From the NCBI GenBank assembly GCA_958417225.1, contig CATZCM010000003.1, forward strand, positions 1 to 64,000: a stretch of 64,000 nt of DNA, given 5' to 3'. Under the pieces are notes generated by a model that worked only from the letters and a program-made list of their open reading frames with translations, did not search any database and was not told where the DNA came from. The DNA comes from an uncultured Eubacteriales bacterium. Lineage in GTDB: Bacteria > Bacillota > Clostridia > Oscillospirales > Acutalibacteraceae. Every line of letters begins with the position of its first letter. Position 1 is the stretch's first letter. Both the position numbers and the translations under genes were made by a program. This document shows positions 8,906 to 17,788 of the stretch, piece after piece.

Positions 8906-9286
8906 ATGATCGGAAAAAAAGACGATTGGTTTGAAAAACAAGTTGACATTATCGCAAAGACTATTATTGGTCTAATATTTGGAAAAGAAAAACTTATGGA
9001 AATAATTCAAGATCGTGAAGAAACAAACGATATCCAAACAAAAGCAAATGAACAGTATCTTTCATGCGTAATAGAAAAACTACTGCGTGAAAACAAAATA
9101 AACGAAGCAGAAGATTTGCTTTTCGAAGAAATCAAAAAAGATCCAACTCCTGGTAAACTCGAAATAGCTGCTAAATTTTACGATACTTTAAATAAGTATG
9201 ACGATCAAAAATTAAGTGAATGTAACTTTTCTCACGATGAAATAATAGAAAGTGTCAACGAATTAAAAAAAATTTACACTAACTAG
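8906..9286 (+). CDS. conserved protein resembling DUF6483
   Basis: A 126-residue, soluble, charged, all-helical-looking protein (WFEKQVDIIAKTIIGLIFGKE, then EQYLSCVIEKLLRENKINEAEDLLFEEI) with a helix-turn-helix repeat resembling a TPR-like pair. The N-terminal pattern is like DUF6483 proteins of Clostridia; I am moderately sure of that assignment. A GAGAGGAG ribosome site precedes the ATG. It follows spoVM by 29 bp and ends before a terminator at 9311. No function is known. Confidence 0.65.
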   Translation: MIGKKDDWFEKQVDIIAKTIIGLIFGKEKLMEIIQDREETNDIQTKANEQYLSCVIEKLLRENKINEAEDLLFEEIKKDPTPGKLEIAAKFYDTLNKYDDQKLSECNFSHDEIIESVNELKKIYTN

Positions 9287-9310
9287 AAATAACATTGTTA
9301 TTTTAAACTC

Positions 9311-9358
9311 AAGTCCTTCACCATTATTATTTTTAAAGGCGAAGGACTTTTATATTTT
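9311..9358 (+). terminator. intrinsic terminator after the DUF6483-like gene
   Basis: AAGTCCTTC (9311-9319) pairs with GAAGGACTT (9341-9349), followed by TTTATATTTT. Confidence 0.7.
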
Positions 9359-9412
9359 ACTATAAATAAACCTAATTTTCACTACACTGTTATCAGAACT
9401 AACACTATAAAA

Positions 9413-9454
9413 ATAGTGGTAATCAAACCTTTTTCGGTACTTGATTACCACTAT
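9413..9454. terminator. bidirectional terminator between convergent units
   Basis: A 14-bp perfect stem (ATAGTGGTAATCAA with its complement) is flanked by T-rich runs on both strands (TAAATTTTT on plus, TTTTTATAG on minus). It serves the leftward secDF unit and may back up the terminator at 9311. Confidence 0.7.
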
Positions 9455-9574
9455 TAAATTTTTCAAAAACTTATTCTATTACACTAGTTTCCATTATAAA
9501 TCATTTAAGTAAACAACATAATCTTACAACGATATGCATTTTCAGCATTATTAAGTTACATTGTATATTTTTGA

Positions 9575-10522
9575 TTAATCTTTTACTGTTGCCTTCTTTG
9601 AATTCTTTTTACGATTCTGCCAAGCCACATATAAAGGTCCAGCAATGCATATTGAAGAATAACAGCCAACTACAACACCAACCATCATTGGAAGAGCAAA
9701 TGTAGTAATAGAACTAATTCCATAAATTAATCCCACTACATAAACAATCGCAATGGCAATAAAGGTACTTAGTGACGTATGGATTGAACGAGATAACGTT
9801 TGATTTATACTCAAGTTAACAATGTCAACAAGTGACTCCTTATCTCCTTGTAATTCTCTATTTTCTCTAATTCTATCATAAATGACAATAGTGTCATTTA
9901 GCGAATATCCGAGTATGGTCAGTACAACTGCAATAAAATTATCATTAAGAGGACTTTTTGTAACTATAAACACAAAATAAACTATTAAAATATCGTGTAA
10001 TAGTGCAATTATTGCCATAACTCCAGCTGACGCTCCACCTATTTTGCGGAATCTCAGTGCAATATATAATACCAACAACACAAACGCAATTCCTATACAA
10101 GAAAGACACTTAATAAAGAAACTACGACCCATAGTTGGACTGATAGAACTCGATTCCAAAAGTGTTATAGCACCATCCGGATATTTTTCAGTTAGTGACT
10201 CTGTAATGCTCTTTTGTTGATCCATTGTCATTGTTTCTGTACCGGCAAACGTAATTACAATACTTTTTGAACTATTTTCCCCTATATTTTCATTCAGTTG
10301 AACCCCGACAGACTTGCCAGTTTTGTCCGTAACTATCGACGCGATATCGTTATCGGAAACATCCCCCACATAAGAATATTTTAACACTGTACCACCTGTA
10401 AACTGCATATCAAGCCTTGTCCCAAATATAAAGTTAAACACAATTCCAATTAAAATTAGTATTGCCGACACAGCAATGAATTTATATCGGTTTTCATAAA
10501 ATTTTATTTTACTATATTTCAT
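9575..10522 (-). CDS. secF: protein translocase subunit SecF
   Basis: SecF works with SecD as an accessory of the SecYEG channel, using the ion gradient to pull secreted proteins out. The protein has the first membrane helix followed by the external domain (TRLDMQFTGGTVLKYSY) and then five helices, with SLNDTIVIYDRIREN being the conserved loop of the family and SINQTLSRSIHTSLSTF following. The ATG at 10522 overlaps the secD stop as ATGA; an in-frame start at 10546 lies within secD and is less likely. A bidirectional terminator stands downstream at 9413. Confidence 0.95.
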   Translation of the reverse strand: MKYSKIKFYENRYKFIAVSAILILIGIVFNFIFGTRLDMQFTGGTVLKYSYVGDVSDNDIASIVTDKTGKSVGVQLNENIGENSSKSIVITFAGTETMTMDQQKSITESLTEKYPDGAITLLESSSISPTMGRSFFIKCLSCIGIAFVLLVLYIALRFRKIGGASAGVMAIIALLHDILIVYFVFIVTKSPLNDNFIAVVLTILGYSLNDTIVIYDRIRENRELQGDKESLVDIVNLSINQTLSRSIHTSLSTFIAIAIVYVVGLIYGISSITTFALPMMVGVVVGCYSSICIAGPLYVAWQNRKKNSKKATVKD

Positions 10523-11940
10523 TTTGCAGCACCTCCATACAACCATTTGTTGCTGAATATTTTATAGCTGCCAAGCGATTTCGTCATAAGTCTAGTAGCA
10601 GTCATTCCCATAACAAAATTACTTATAACTCCAACCAAAAGCGTATATCCAAATGAATAAATTGAACCTGTAGTTGACGCTCCAAAGATAAACGACAGTA
10701 TATTACTCGGTCCAAATATCAACATAAGCAAAAGTGCCACTATGACAACTGTAATGTTACCATCAAACAAAGCCCAAAAACTACTTTTAGTCCCCACATG
10801 AATAGCCATATTCAAGGATTTATCTGTATTCACTTCCTCTTTAATGCGGGATGCCGTAATAATATTTGCATCCACACCCATTCCAATTGATAGAATAATA
10901 CCTGCAAGACCTGGAAGTGTCATAGTAAAGCTATTAAACGAACTTAAGAAACCTGACACAGCCGCCAACGAAAGAGCAACATGTCCAATAAGAGCAATAC
11001 ACGCTACAAATCCCGGTAATCTAAAGAAAATAAGCATCATTAAGCAAATTGCAATAAAAGCAATGCCTCCCGCCAATATCATCGCATTTAGTGAAGAGGT
11101 CCCAAGCGTTGGGCTAATCGTACTAAAATTAGTTGTTTCAAGTTTAAACGGTAGCGCTCCTGCCTGGATCTTTGCAGCAAGTGCTTCTGCACTTTCCTTT
11201 GTGAAGTTCCCCGTAATTGAAGCCTTTCCATCGACAATCGCTTCATTCACACTAGGCGCTGATAACATGATATCATCCATCCAGATAGAAATTGTCTTTC
11301 CGACATTATTTTTAGTTGCTTCCGCAAATTTCTCCTTACCCTCATCATTAAACTCCAGGGCTACAACGTACTGAAAATCTGATGTGCCATTTCCTTTATT
11401 GGAATCACCTCTTTGGACATTGGCGGTTGCTGTTTTGACATCTTTTCCTTCAAGTAAAACTTTTTCCGCAGTAGCACCCTTAGGAGTCTTTTTAACTGAT
11501 TTCCCATCTACCATCTCTGTAGTTTCAGCCTCTTCACCTTCTCTGAAAGTAAGCAATGCTGTGGACGAAACTTCCTCTATTGCCTTTTCAGGGTTAAACG
11601 AAGTTTCATCAGCCTTCCATGGAAATCTTACTATTATATGCTGATTTTTATGATCAACATACAATTCGTAATCCGTAATATGATTCCCCACCATTCTGGT
11701 TTCAATCGTAGCCTTTGCAGCATCCAACTCACTTTCCGTTGCGACTCGATCGTCTGCTGGTTTAAATGTCGCCTCAACACCTCCCTTTATGTCTATACCC
11801 CAACGTATTTCACTAACTGGCTTAATGTACTTCACAAACATATCCCCACGTTGTACTTTAAGACCAAAAACCGTAAAATAAGTAAAGACTAAAATCAGAG
11901 CCGTTACAATAAAAAATACCGATTTATGCGTCTTTTTCAC
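10519..11940 (-). CDS. secD: protein translocase subunit SecD
   Basis: Six membrane helices and a large external P1 region. Diagnostic features are the start of P1 (RWGIDIKGGVEATFKP near residue 47), the GKTISIWMDD / SAPSVNEAIVDGKASITG segment and PGLAGIILSIGMGVDANIITASRIKEE, which matches the family's conserved fourth-helix motif carrying the Asp needed for ion-driven function. Length 473 aa is normal for Firmicute SecD. It is translationally coupled to secF by a four-base overlap. The DUF4364 and mscS-like genes lie just upstream and are probably in the same transcript. Confidence 0.96.
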   Translation of the reverse strand: MKKTHKSVFFIVTALILVFTYFTVFGLKVQRGDMFVKYIKPVSEIRWGIDIKGGVEATFKPADDRVATESELDAAKATIETRMVGNHITDYELYVDHKNQHIIVRFPWKADETSFNPEKAIEEVSSTALLTFREGEEAETTEMVDGKSVKKTPKGATAEKVLLEGKDVKTATANVQRGDSNKGNGTSDFQYVVALEFNDEGKEKFAEATKNNVGKTISIWMDDIMLSAPSVNEAIVDGKASITGNFTKESAEALAAKIQAGALPFKLETTNFSTISPTLGTSSLNAMILAGGIAFIAICLMMLIFFRLPGFVACIALIGHVALSLAAVSGFLSSFNSFTMTLPGLAGIILSIGMGVDANIITASRIKEEVNTDKSLNMAIHVGTKSSFWALFDGNITVVIVALLLMLIFGPSNILSFIFGASTTGSIYSFGYTLLVGVISNFVMGMTATRLMTKSLGSYKIFSNKWLYGGAAK

Positions 11941-11959
11941 TTTACATTCCCCCCATTAA

Positions 11960-12547
11960 TTATTTTAAATAATCCTCAAAGATCCCTTTTACAAGACCTT
12001 TGTTTTTAGTAATCACTGCAAGCATAAACTTGTAAATAATTTCCGGATTCTCATAGAAATTCTTTTCAACAAGTTCCGCTTGCAAACGGTCTGGCAAATG
12101 CACACTAAATGAAAACAACTCTACATCGCCATCCGGAATTCTGCATGTAACTGAATATCCTTTTGTGTCCTGTTTTATTTCCACGTGATTTTCCTTTTTC
12201 ATCTTCACGTGGGATAACACATTGATAGTTGCACTAAGTGCCTGTTCCCTAACTGAAAGTGGTAATGTGGTTTCTAATTGATCTGATATCATTTTCCCCT
12301 TTTCCGTCACTCTAATCATTCCTGAATCCTTATCCTCAATTAAATTACCATTTTCCAATAAATCAGAAAAAGCAGCATTCACTTCAAAATAATTCGCTAA
12401 GTTATTCAATTGTATTGCTTCGATAACTTCATTTTTTGAAACTGAATCACCTACACTTGAAAAAATATAACAAATCAAAAGTTTAATATCAGCGCTACTT
12501 CGAAGTCCCCCAGGGGAAATTCCGGCAGTAAATGCATCAAACTTCAT
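11960..12547 (-). CDS. DUF4364 family protein, winged-helix-like
   Basis: The start of the mature reading, MKFDAFTAGISPGGLRSSAD, leads into IKLLICYIFSSVGDSVSKNEVIE and YFEVNAAFSDLLENGNL..VTEKGK, the layout of the Clostridia-specific DUF4364 family, whose N-terminal half looks like a winged helix. The C-terminal half is a mixed alpha/beta domain (YSVTCRIPDGDVELFSFSVHLP). The ATG at 12547 is preferred to the in-frame one at 12592. It overlaps the end of the mscS-like gene by 11 bases and precedes secD by 19 bp. A regulatory role is inferred from the fold only. Confidence 0.8.
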   Translation of the reverse strand: MKFDAFTAGISPGGLRSSADIKLLICYIFSSVGDSVSKNEVIEAIQLNNLANYFEVNAAFSDLLENGNLIEDKDSGMIRVTEKGKMISDQLETTLPLSVREQALSATINVLSHVKMKKENHVEIKQDTKGYSVTCRIPDGDVELFSFSVHLPDRLQAELVEKNFYENPEIIYKFMLAVITKNKGLVKGIFEDYLK

Positions 12548-13064
12548 TTTCACACGCTCTTTTCCTACTGTAATTTTTAATATGACTTTCAACTAAACAT
12601 GCATTTGGTATAATAATTTCATCACCTTCATCAGTCACAAGTGTTGTAAACATAATTTCAATTCTAGATACTATTCCCTCATCATCCTTTATTTTTATGC
12701 GATCTCCAACACTAAATGTCTTATTGGTAATAATCAAAAACCCTCCAGCAAAATTTGACAAACTGCTTTTCATCGTAATACCTACAGTAACGGTAAGAGC
12801 ACTAAGAGCTGTGACTAAAGAAGACATTTCTACAATTCCCAACGTAATAAAGACCATTATAATTAAAACTACTCTTAGTGACATTTGCAAAAATGATTTA
12901 GTAAATGAAATAATTCCTTCATCCACGTGGGCACGTATCAATGCCTTATTAGTAATCCTGATTATAAATTTTATCAAATACCATCCTATCACCAAGATTA
13001 AAACTGCAAATATATACTTATGATATTGTTTACCTATTCCCATAAGAATTAAAAGCTCGCTCAT
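12537..13064 (-). CDS. MscS-type mechanosensitive channel, short form
   Basis: MscS channels open under membrane tension and release solutes on hypo-osmotic shock. Three membrane helices are present; the pore helix and beta domain are recognisable in ALTVTVGITMKSSLSNFAGGF and VGDRIKIKDDEGIVSRIEIMFT. The protein stops at about residue 175, right after the beta domain (IPNACLVESHIKNYS), so the alpha/beta cage of full MscS (about 280 aa) is absent. The next gene overlaps its end, so the short form looks established rather than a fresh truncation. Whether it forms a channel without the cage is unknown. Confidence 0.82.
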   Translation of the reverse strand: MSELLILMGIGKQYHKYIFAVLILVIGWYLIKFIIRITNKALIRAHVDEGIISFTKSFLQMSLRVVLIIMVFITLGIVEMSSLVTALSALTVTVGITMKSSLSNFAGGFLIITNKTFSVGDRIKIKDDEGIVSRIEIMFTTLVTDEGDEIIIPNACLVESHIKNYSRKRACENEV

Positions 13065-13237
13065 ATATTCAACTCCATAATAGATTTTTCCATTAATATG
13101 TTACCAGCAAAAACAACTGAAGTCAATACATTAAATTCACTTTTTTATATACTAACATATTTTAAGTACATAATTTAGGAAATTCGACATTAATTAAAGT
13201 TATCAATTCCGTCAATCAAACAATCTCTATACCGAAA

Positions 13238-14725
13238 TTATTCTTCAACATGCTTATCAGCAATCGATTTAGGAGATTTAGAAACTTTCTTACGAATATA
13301 TACAAATGATCCTATACCAACCGCTAAAACAGCTAATGATATTCCATACATCCACCAATAGTCAGCTTTACCCCATTCATCTATAATAGCATAAGAATCG
13401 AAGTAATTTACATTCGCTACCACATAATCCGTGCCATCGATACTCTCAACCCACTCATCAAAATTTTCATCCTTACCATCATTTACATGAACTATCTCTA
13501 TATCTTTTTTATTATAACCCTTAGGTATTTGCAAATACAAAGTCACTTTCTTATCAAATGCTTTTATTTCGTTACCATACTTATCCACCATTGAAATATC
13601 AAATAAACGTAATTTCTCCGCCATAGTGCGAACGTCATTATCTACCTTAGATAAAATTTTATTGTAATCATTTTCGTCCTTATCCACTAATCTACAATAT
13701 AATTCACTTCCCTCTGGAAATACCCCTGCAGGCGCTTTCACGATAATATTTCCATTTTTGGTTTTAAACACTTGATTCATCTGCATCGACGCACAATCTA
13801 CATTATCCTCAGTAGAAAATTCCGGTTCATCATAAACCCTGCATGGGATGTTAAGTTCTTTTAACTGTTCCTGAAGCTTTTGCTCCTCCTCATTATATCC
13901 CTTCCGTCGTACAATGACAACACTTTCCACGTCCTGAGTAAAACTCAAATCACCATGAAATTGCAATTCAAAGTATTCTAAGTTAAATCCCAAATTTTTT
14001 TGATGGCAAAGCAAATTAGGTCGTGATGCAACTAAATTTTTATCTTTAATTGCATTAGAAAAATTCTCCATGCAACTGCTAGACCAATCAGGGATACACA
14101 CAACTCTCGGATTTTTCACCCAAGTTGGTATTACAGACAATTCCTTTTTTATACTATTGCGCAAATTTAAACTATTACCTATAGAAAGTGTTGTTCTATC
14201 AAGCAAATTTTCCTTTTTAAGATTAATAATCACATTTCCATAATATTTTCTAAACGAACTCAAATCTTTAATATCCTGAGATTCATCTTTACTTGACAAA
14301 TAACCATATTTCTCATAGTCACTCGCACCAATTTCACTCTCATCTGCACCGAACATCTCAATTGACAAAAATTTTCTATAAGTGAAACTATTATCTTTTG
14401 TCAAATCTTTCATTAGGTTCCAATTTTTTTCCACATTCGATTGAATCTTATCATTTTTAATAATTTGATCCATTTTATCAATTTTCACACTCATCGAAAA
14501 ATTGTTTTCAGCTATCAATTCTTTCAAAAAATCTTCTATTACATGCACATCCCTTTCGCTGCTATACTTTTTCTCATTCAACATCTTTGCACATTCATTT
14601 TCATGAAATGTTGCAAATTTTTTTAACATCTTGGGAGTTGTACCATCCGCCATTACCCTGGAAATCGTAAGCGGACTGCAAATAATTGCCAATATAAACA
14701 TCAACGCTACTATTTTTCTACACAT
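13238..14725 (-). CDS. large secreted, membrane-anchored protein of unknown function
   Basis: A signal peptide (hydrophobic core at residues 5-20, likely cut after RVMA) is followed by about 430 extracellular residues, one membrane helix near 455-475 (WWMYGISLAVLAVGIGSFVYI) and a basic tail (RKKVSKSPKSIADK). I recognise no catalytic motif. The middle part carries several Cys. The last 150 extracellular residues resemble the 6947-7558 protein, with the order FDIS..GNEI..VTLYLQIP..IVHV..VNYFDSYAIID; such modules occur as stalk-like repeats at the C-terminus of Firmicute surface proteins. The A+T-rich coding use is like its neighbours. It is monocistronic by appearance. Confidence 0.75.
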   Translation of the reverse strand: MCRKIVALMFILAIICSPLTISRVMADGTTPKMLKKFATFHENECAKMLNEKKYSSERDVHVIEDFLKELIAENNFSMSVKIDKMDQIIKNDKIQSNVEKNWNLMKDLTKDNSFTYRKFLSIEMFGADESEIGASDYEKYGYLSSKDESQDIKDLSSFRKYYGNVIINLKKENLLDRTTLSIGNSLNLRNSIKKELSVIPTWVKNPRVVCIPDWSSSCMENFSNAIKDKNLVASRPNLLCHQKNLGFNLEYFELQFHGDLSFTQDVESVVIVRRKGYNEEEQKLQEQLKELNIPCRVYDEPEFSTEDNVDCASMQMNQVFKTKNGNIIVKAPAGVFPEGSELYCRLVDKDENDYNKILSKVDNDVRTMAEKLRLFDISMVDKYGNEIKAFDKKVTLYLQIPKGYNKKDIEIVHVNDGKDENFDEWVESIDGTDYVVANVNYFDSYAIIDEWGKADYWWMYGISLAVLAVGIGSFVYIRKKVSKSPKSIADKHVEE

Positions 14726-14830
14726 ACTTTTGCCTCCTTTAGTTATATAAAACGACTGATAATAACATTTTATATTTTCGTTAGCAATATGTCAATAGTT
14801 TTGATAAAATTTCGCACAACGACCAAACAA

Positions 14831-14873
14831 ATCGAGTGGCTGGGTAAATAAAACTGACACCCTTCCACTCGAT
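14831..14873 (-). terminator. terminator after ruvX
   Basis: ATCGAGTGG (14831-14839) pairs with CCACTCGAT (14865-14873), extended inside by GGGT/ACCC. On the minus strand it is followed by TTGTTTGG, a weak T tract, 12 bases beyond the ruvX stop. Confidence 0.6.
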
Positions 14874-14884
14874 ATTCATCTAAT

Positions 14885-15307
14885 TTAACATTTTTCAGTT
14901 TTCACTCTATCCAAGTAATTTTGTAAAATAATTGTTGCTGCAACACTGTCAACAACATTCTTGCGTTTTTTCCCCCGCGTATCCGTTACATTTAAATAAT
15001 TGTGTGCTGTAATTGTTGTTCCTCTCTCATCTTGAAGCACTGTTTCAATTTTCGACATACGTGACAACTCTTCAGCAAATTTTCTAGCTTTAACGGCACT
15101 CTCTCCCTCCGAACCATTCATGTTTTTTGGAAGACCAACCACTATTTTTTCTACACTGTGTTCCGATGCTAAATCACAAATTTTTATAAGAACTTTTTTC
15201 TGATTTTTCTCATTTACCACACAAAGCGGAAAAGCTAATTTTTGCATCTTATCACACAATGCCACTCCGGTTCGCACCTTTCCCACATCAACAGACATTA
15301 TAACCAA
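14885..15307 (-). CDS. ruvX: RuvX/YqgF, putative pre-16S rRNA nuclease
   Basis: An RNase H-fold nuclease implicated in 16S rRNA 5' end maturation and earlier named a Holliday-junction resolvase. Motifs: MSVDVGKVRTGVALCD (first Asp), IVVGLPKNMNG, VLQDERGTT and the C-terminal VVDSVAATIILQNYL (last catalytic Asp). A TTG at 15307, four bases after the clpC stop and downstream of AAAAGGAG, gives a normal 140-residue protein; longer frames begin inside clpC. It is thus translationally linked to clpC. Confidence 0.88.
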   Translation of the reverse strand: MVIMSVDVGKVRTGVALCDKMQKLAFPLCVVNEKNQKKVLIKICDLASEHSVEKIVVGLPKNMNGSEGESAVKARKFAEELSRMSKIETVLQDERGTTITAHNYLNVTDTRGKKRKNVVDSVAATIILQNYLDRVKTEKC

Positions 15308-15311
15308 GTTT

Positions 15312-17774
15312 TCAGTACTCCTTTTCAAATACAAAATTTTCATTTTTATAGTCACAAACAACAATATCTTTAGCCTGAAACCTTTTCGCAAGAATAGCTT
15401 CTGAAAGTTTATCTTCTATAGCAGTTTGTATAATTCTTCTCAGTGGTCTCGCTCCATACACATCATCAAAACCCGCTTTTGAAATAGCGTTCACTGCATT
15501 ATCAGTAAATTTCAATGTAATTCCTAAATCTTCAGACCTTGAAGTCAAATTTTTCAAAAGTCGTCTTGCAATATCTTTTATATCATCGCTAGTCAACTTC
15601 TTAAACACAATAATATCATCAACTCTGTTCAAAAACTCTGGTCTAAACTCCTTTTTCAGTTCAGACATAATTTTATCTCGAATATTCTTAGCATCCGCGT
15701 CACCGTCATCCGCGATACTAAATCCTAAAGTTAACTGTTTTTCTGTAATAAGTCTTGCGCCAATGTTGGATGTCATAATAACAATAGTATTCTTAAAATT
15801 GACAGTTCTACCTTGAGCATCTGTCAATCTACCATCCTCAAGAATTTGCAAAAGCATATTAAATACATCAGGATGAGCTTTCTCTATTTCGTCAAACAAA
15901 ATAACAGAATATGGCCTACGACGAACTTTTTCTGTTAACTGACCACCTTCATCAAACCCAACGTATCCCGGAGGTGAACCAATAAGTTTTGATACCGTAT
16001 GTTTCTCCATATATTCTGACATATCAAGTCTAATCATTGCATTCTCGTCCCCAAACATTGCCTCTGCCAAAGCTTTACAAAGTTCGGTCTTACCAACCCC
16101 AGTTGGACCTAAAAATATAAATGAACCTACAGGACGATTTGGATCTTTTAATCCTACACGACCTCTTCGTATTGCCCTCGACACTGCTGAAACCGCTTCA
16201 TCTTGGCCAACAATTCGTTCATGAAGGACATCTTCCATTTTTAAAAGTCTAGTGCTTTCCTCCTCAGTAAGCTGAACAACAGGCACAGATGTCCAACTAG
16301 ACACAATATAAGCTATATCATCTGGAGTCACTTCGCCATTAGCACTTTCATGTTTATCTTGCCATGCTTTTTTTTGAATATCAAGCCGATTCTTAAGCTC
16401 TCTTTCCTCATCACGAATTTTAGCTGCTCGTTCGAACTCCTGTGAATTTATCGCACAAGATTTTTCCTTATCAAGCTCTTTTAATCTTTTTTCCAAATCT
16501 TTTAGATCATCTGGAGCTGTGTATGCACGAAGCCTTACCCTTGAACAAGCCTCATCTATTAAATCTATAGCTTTATCCGGTAAAAATCTATCTGCAATAT
16601 ACCTTGAGGACAAATTCACCGCACTTTCTATTGCCGCATCACTTATTTTAACCGTATGATGAGCCTCATACCTGTCCCTAAGCCCTTTTAGAATCTGAAT
16701 AGCTTCCTCTTCAGTTGGTTCACCTACCATCACCGGTTGAAATCTTCTTTCCAAAGCAGAATCTTTTTCGATGTACTTACGGTATTCATCTATAGTTGTC
16801 GCCCCTATTACCTGAAAATCACCACGAGCAAGTGATGGTTTTAATATATTCGCGGCGTCAACAGCACCCTCTGAACCACCTGCACCTATAATTGTATGCA
16901 ATTCATCAATAAACAAAATCACATTACCATTCTTCTTTACTTCTTCCACCACGTTACTTATGCGGTCTTCAAAATCACCACGATATTTCGTCCCAGCCAC
17001 CATAGCACTGATATCTAGCGAAACCACTCTTTTATTTTTAAGTAACTCTGGTACATCACCATTTGAAATTTTAAGTGCAAGACCCTCTGCGATTGCGGTT
17101 TTTCCAACACCAGGCTCACCAATTAGGCACGGATTATTTTTCGTACGCCTTGACAAAATTTGCACTACACGTTCAATTTCGTTTTTTCGTCCAATTACCG
17201 GATCAATCTCACCGCTTTTGGCAAGTGCCGTAAGATCGCGACCAAATTTGTCTAAAGTTTTCGTTGAGGATTTGGACTTTGGATTCTTTCCTTGCGAATT
17301 TCCCATATCGTACTCACTTTGTTCATATGCACTACCATTTCCCAAAACCTCTTTCAAACTCTCAAGCACATCTCTAACAGACGTCCCCAACTCATTTAGG
17401 AATCTAACTGCATAACTATCCGATTCCATCAATATTGCAATTAACAAGTGTTCTGTTCCAATATATCCATGACCAAACTTAGAGGCTTGAATAACAGCTA
17501 CCTGAAGAATTCTCTTTGTTCTTGGAGTAAAATGCTCTAATCCCAAATTTGTCTTTGGTCCTATTCCTATCTCATTTTCAATCAATTCACTAACAGATTC
17601 TTCTGTCACACCAAGTGAATTTAAAACTTCATATGCTACACAAGTCCCCTCTTTCAAAAGTCCGAGCAATATATGCTCGCTTCCAACATAATTATGTCCA
17701 AAATCTTGAGCGCTTTCTATCGCTATATTCAATGTCTCATTTGCCTTTTCTGTGAAATCATTAAATCTAAACAT
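15312..17774 (-). CDS. clpC: ATP-dependent Clp protease ATP-binding subunit ClpC
   Basis: A Hsp100 unfoldase that feeds arginine-phosphorylated and adaptor-delivered proteins to ClpP. Two Clp-N repeats occupy residues 1-145, the first Walker A (GEPGVGKT) is at 219-226, a UVR-type coiled segment (LKELDKEKSCAINSQEFERAAKIRDEE, given here only in its central features) follows, and the second AAA domain has GPTGVGKT near 545 with the arginine fingers downstream. The total of 820 aa is normal. It is the third gene of the mcsA-mcsB-clpC operon, starting 15 bp after mcsB. Confidence 0.97.
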   Translation of the reverse strand: MFRFNDFTEKANETLNIAIESAQDFGHNYVGSEHILLGLLKEGTCVAYEVLNSLGVTEESVSELIENEIGIGPKTNLGLEHFTPRTKRILQVAVIQASKFGHGYIGTEHLLIAILMESDSYAVRFLNELGTSVRDVLESLKEVLGNGSAYEQSEYDMGNSQGKNPKSKSSTKTLDKFGRDLTALAKSGEIDPVIGRKNEIERVVQILSRRTKNNPCLIGEPGVGKTAIAEGLALKISNGDVPELLKNKRVVSLDISAMVAGTKYRGDFEDRISNVVEEVKKNGNVILFIDELHTIIGAGGSEGAVDAANILKPSLARGDFQVIGATTIDEYRKYIEKDSALERRFQPVMVGEPTEEEAIQILKGLRDRYEAHHTVKISDAAIESAVNLSSRYIADRFLPDKAIDLIDEACSRVRLRAYTAPDDLKDLEKRLKELDKEKSCAINSQEFERAAKIRDEERELKNRLDIQKKAWQDKHESANGEVTPDDIAYIVSSWTSVPVVQLTEEESTRLLKMEDVLHERIVGQDEAVSAVSRAIRRGRVGLKDPNRPVGSFIFLGPTGVGKTELCKALAEAMFGDENAMIRLDMSEYMEKHTVSKLIGSPPGYVGFDEGGQLTEKVRRRPYSVILFDEIEKAHPDVFNMLLQILEDGRLTDAQGRTVNFKNTIVIMTSNIGARLITEKQLTLGFSIADDGDADAKNIRDKIMSELKKEFRPEFLNRVDDIIVFKKLTSDDIKDIARRLLKNLTSRSEDLGITLKFTDNAVNAISKAGFDDVYGARPLRRIIQTAIEDKLSEAILAKRFQAKDIVVCDYKNENFVFEKEY

Positions 17775-17788
17775 TTCTATTCATCCTT

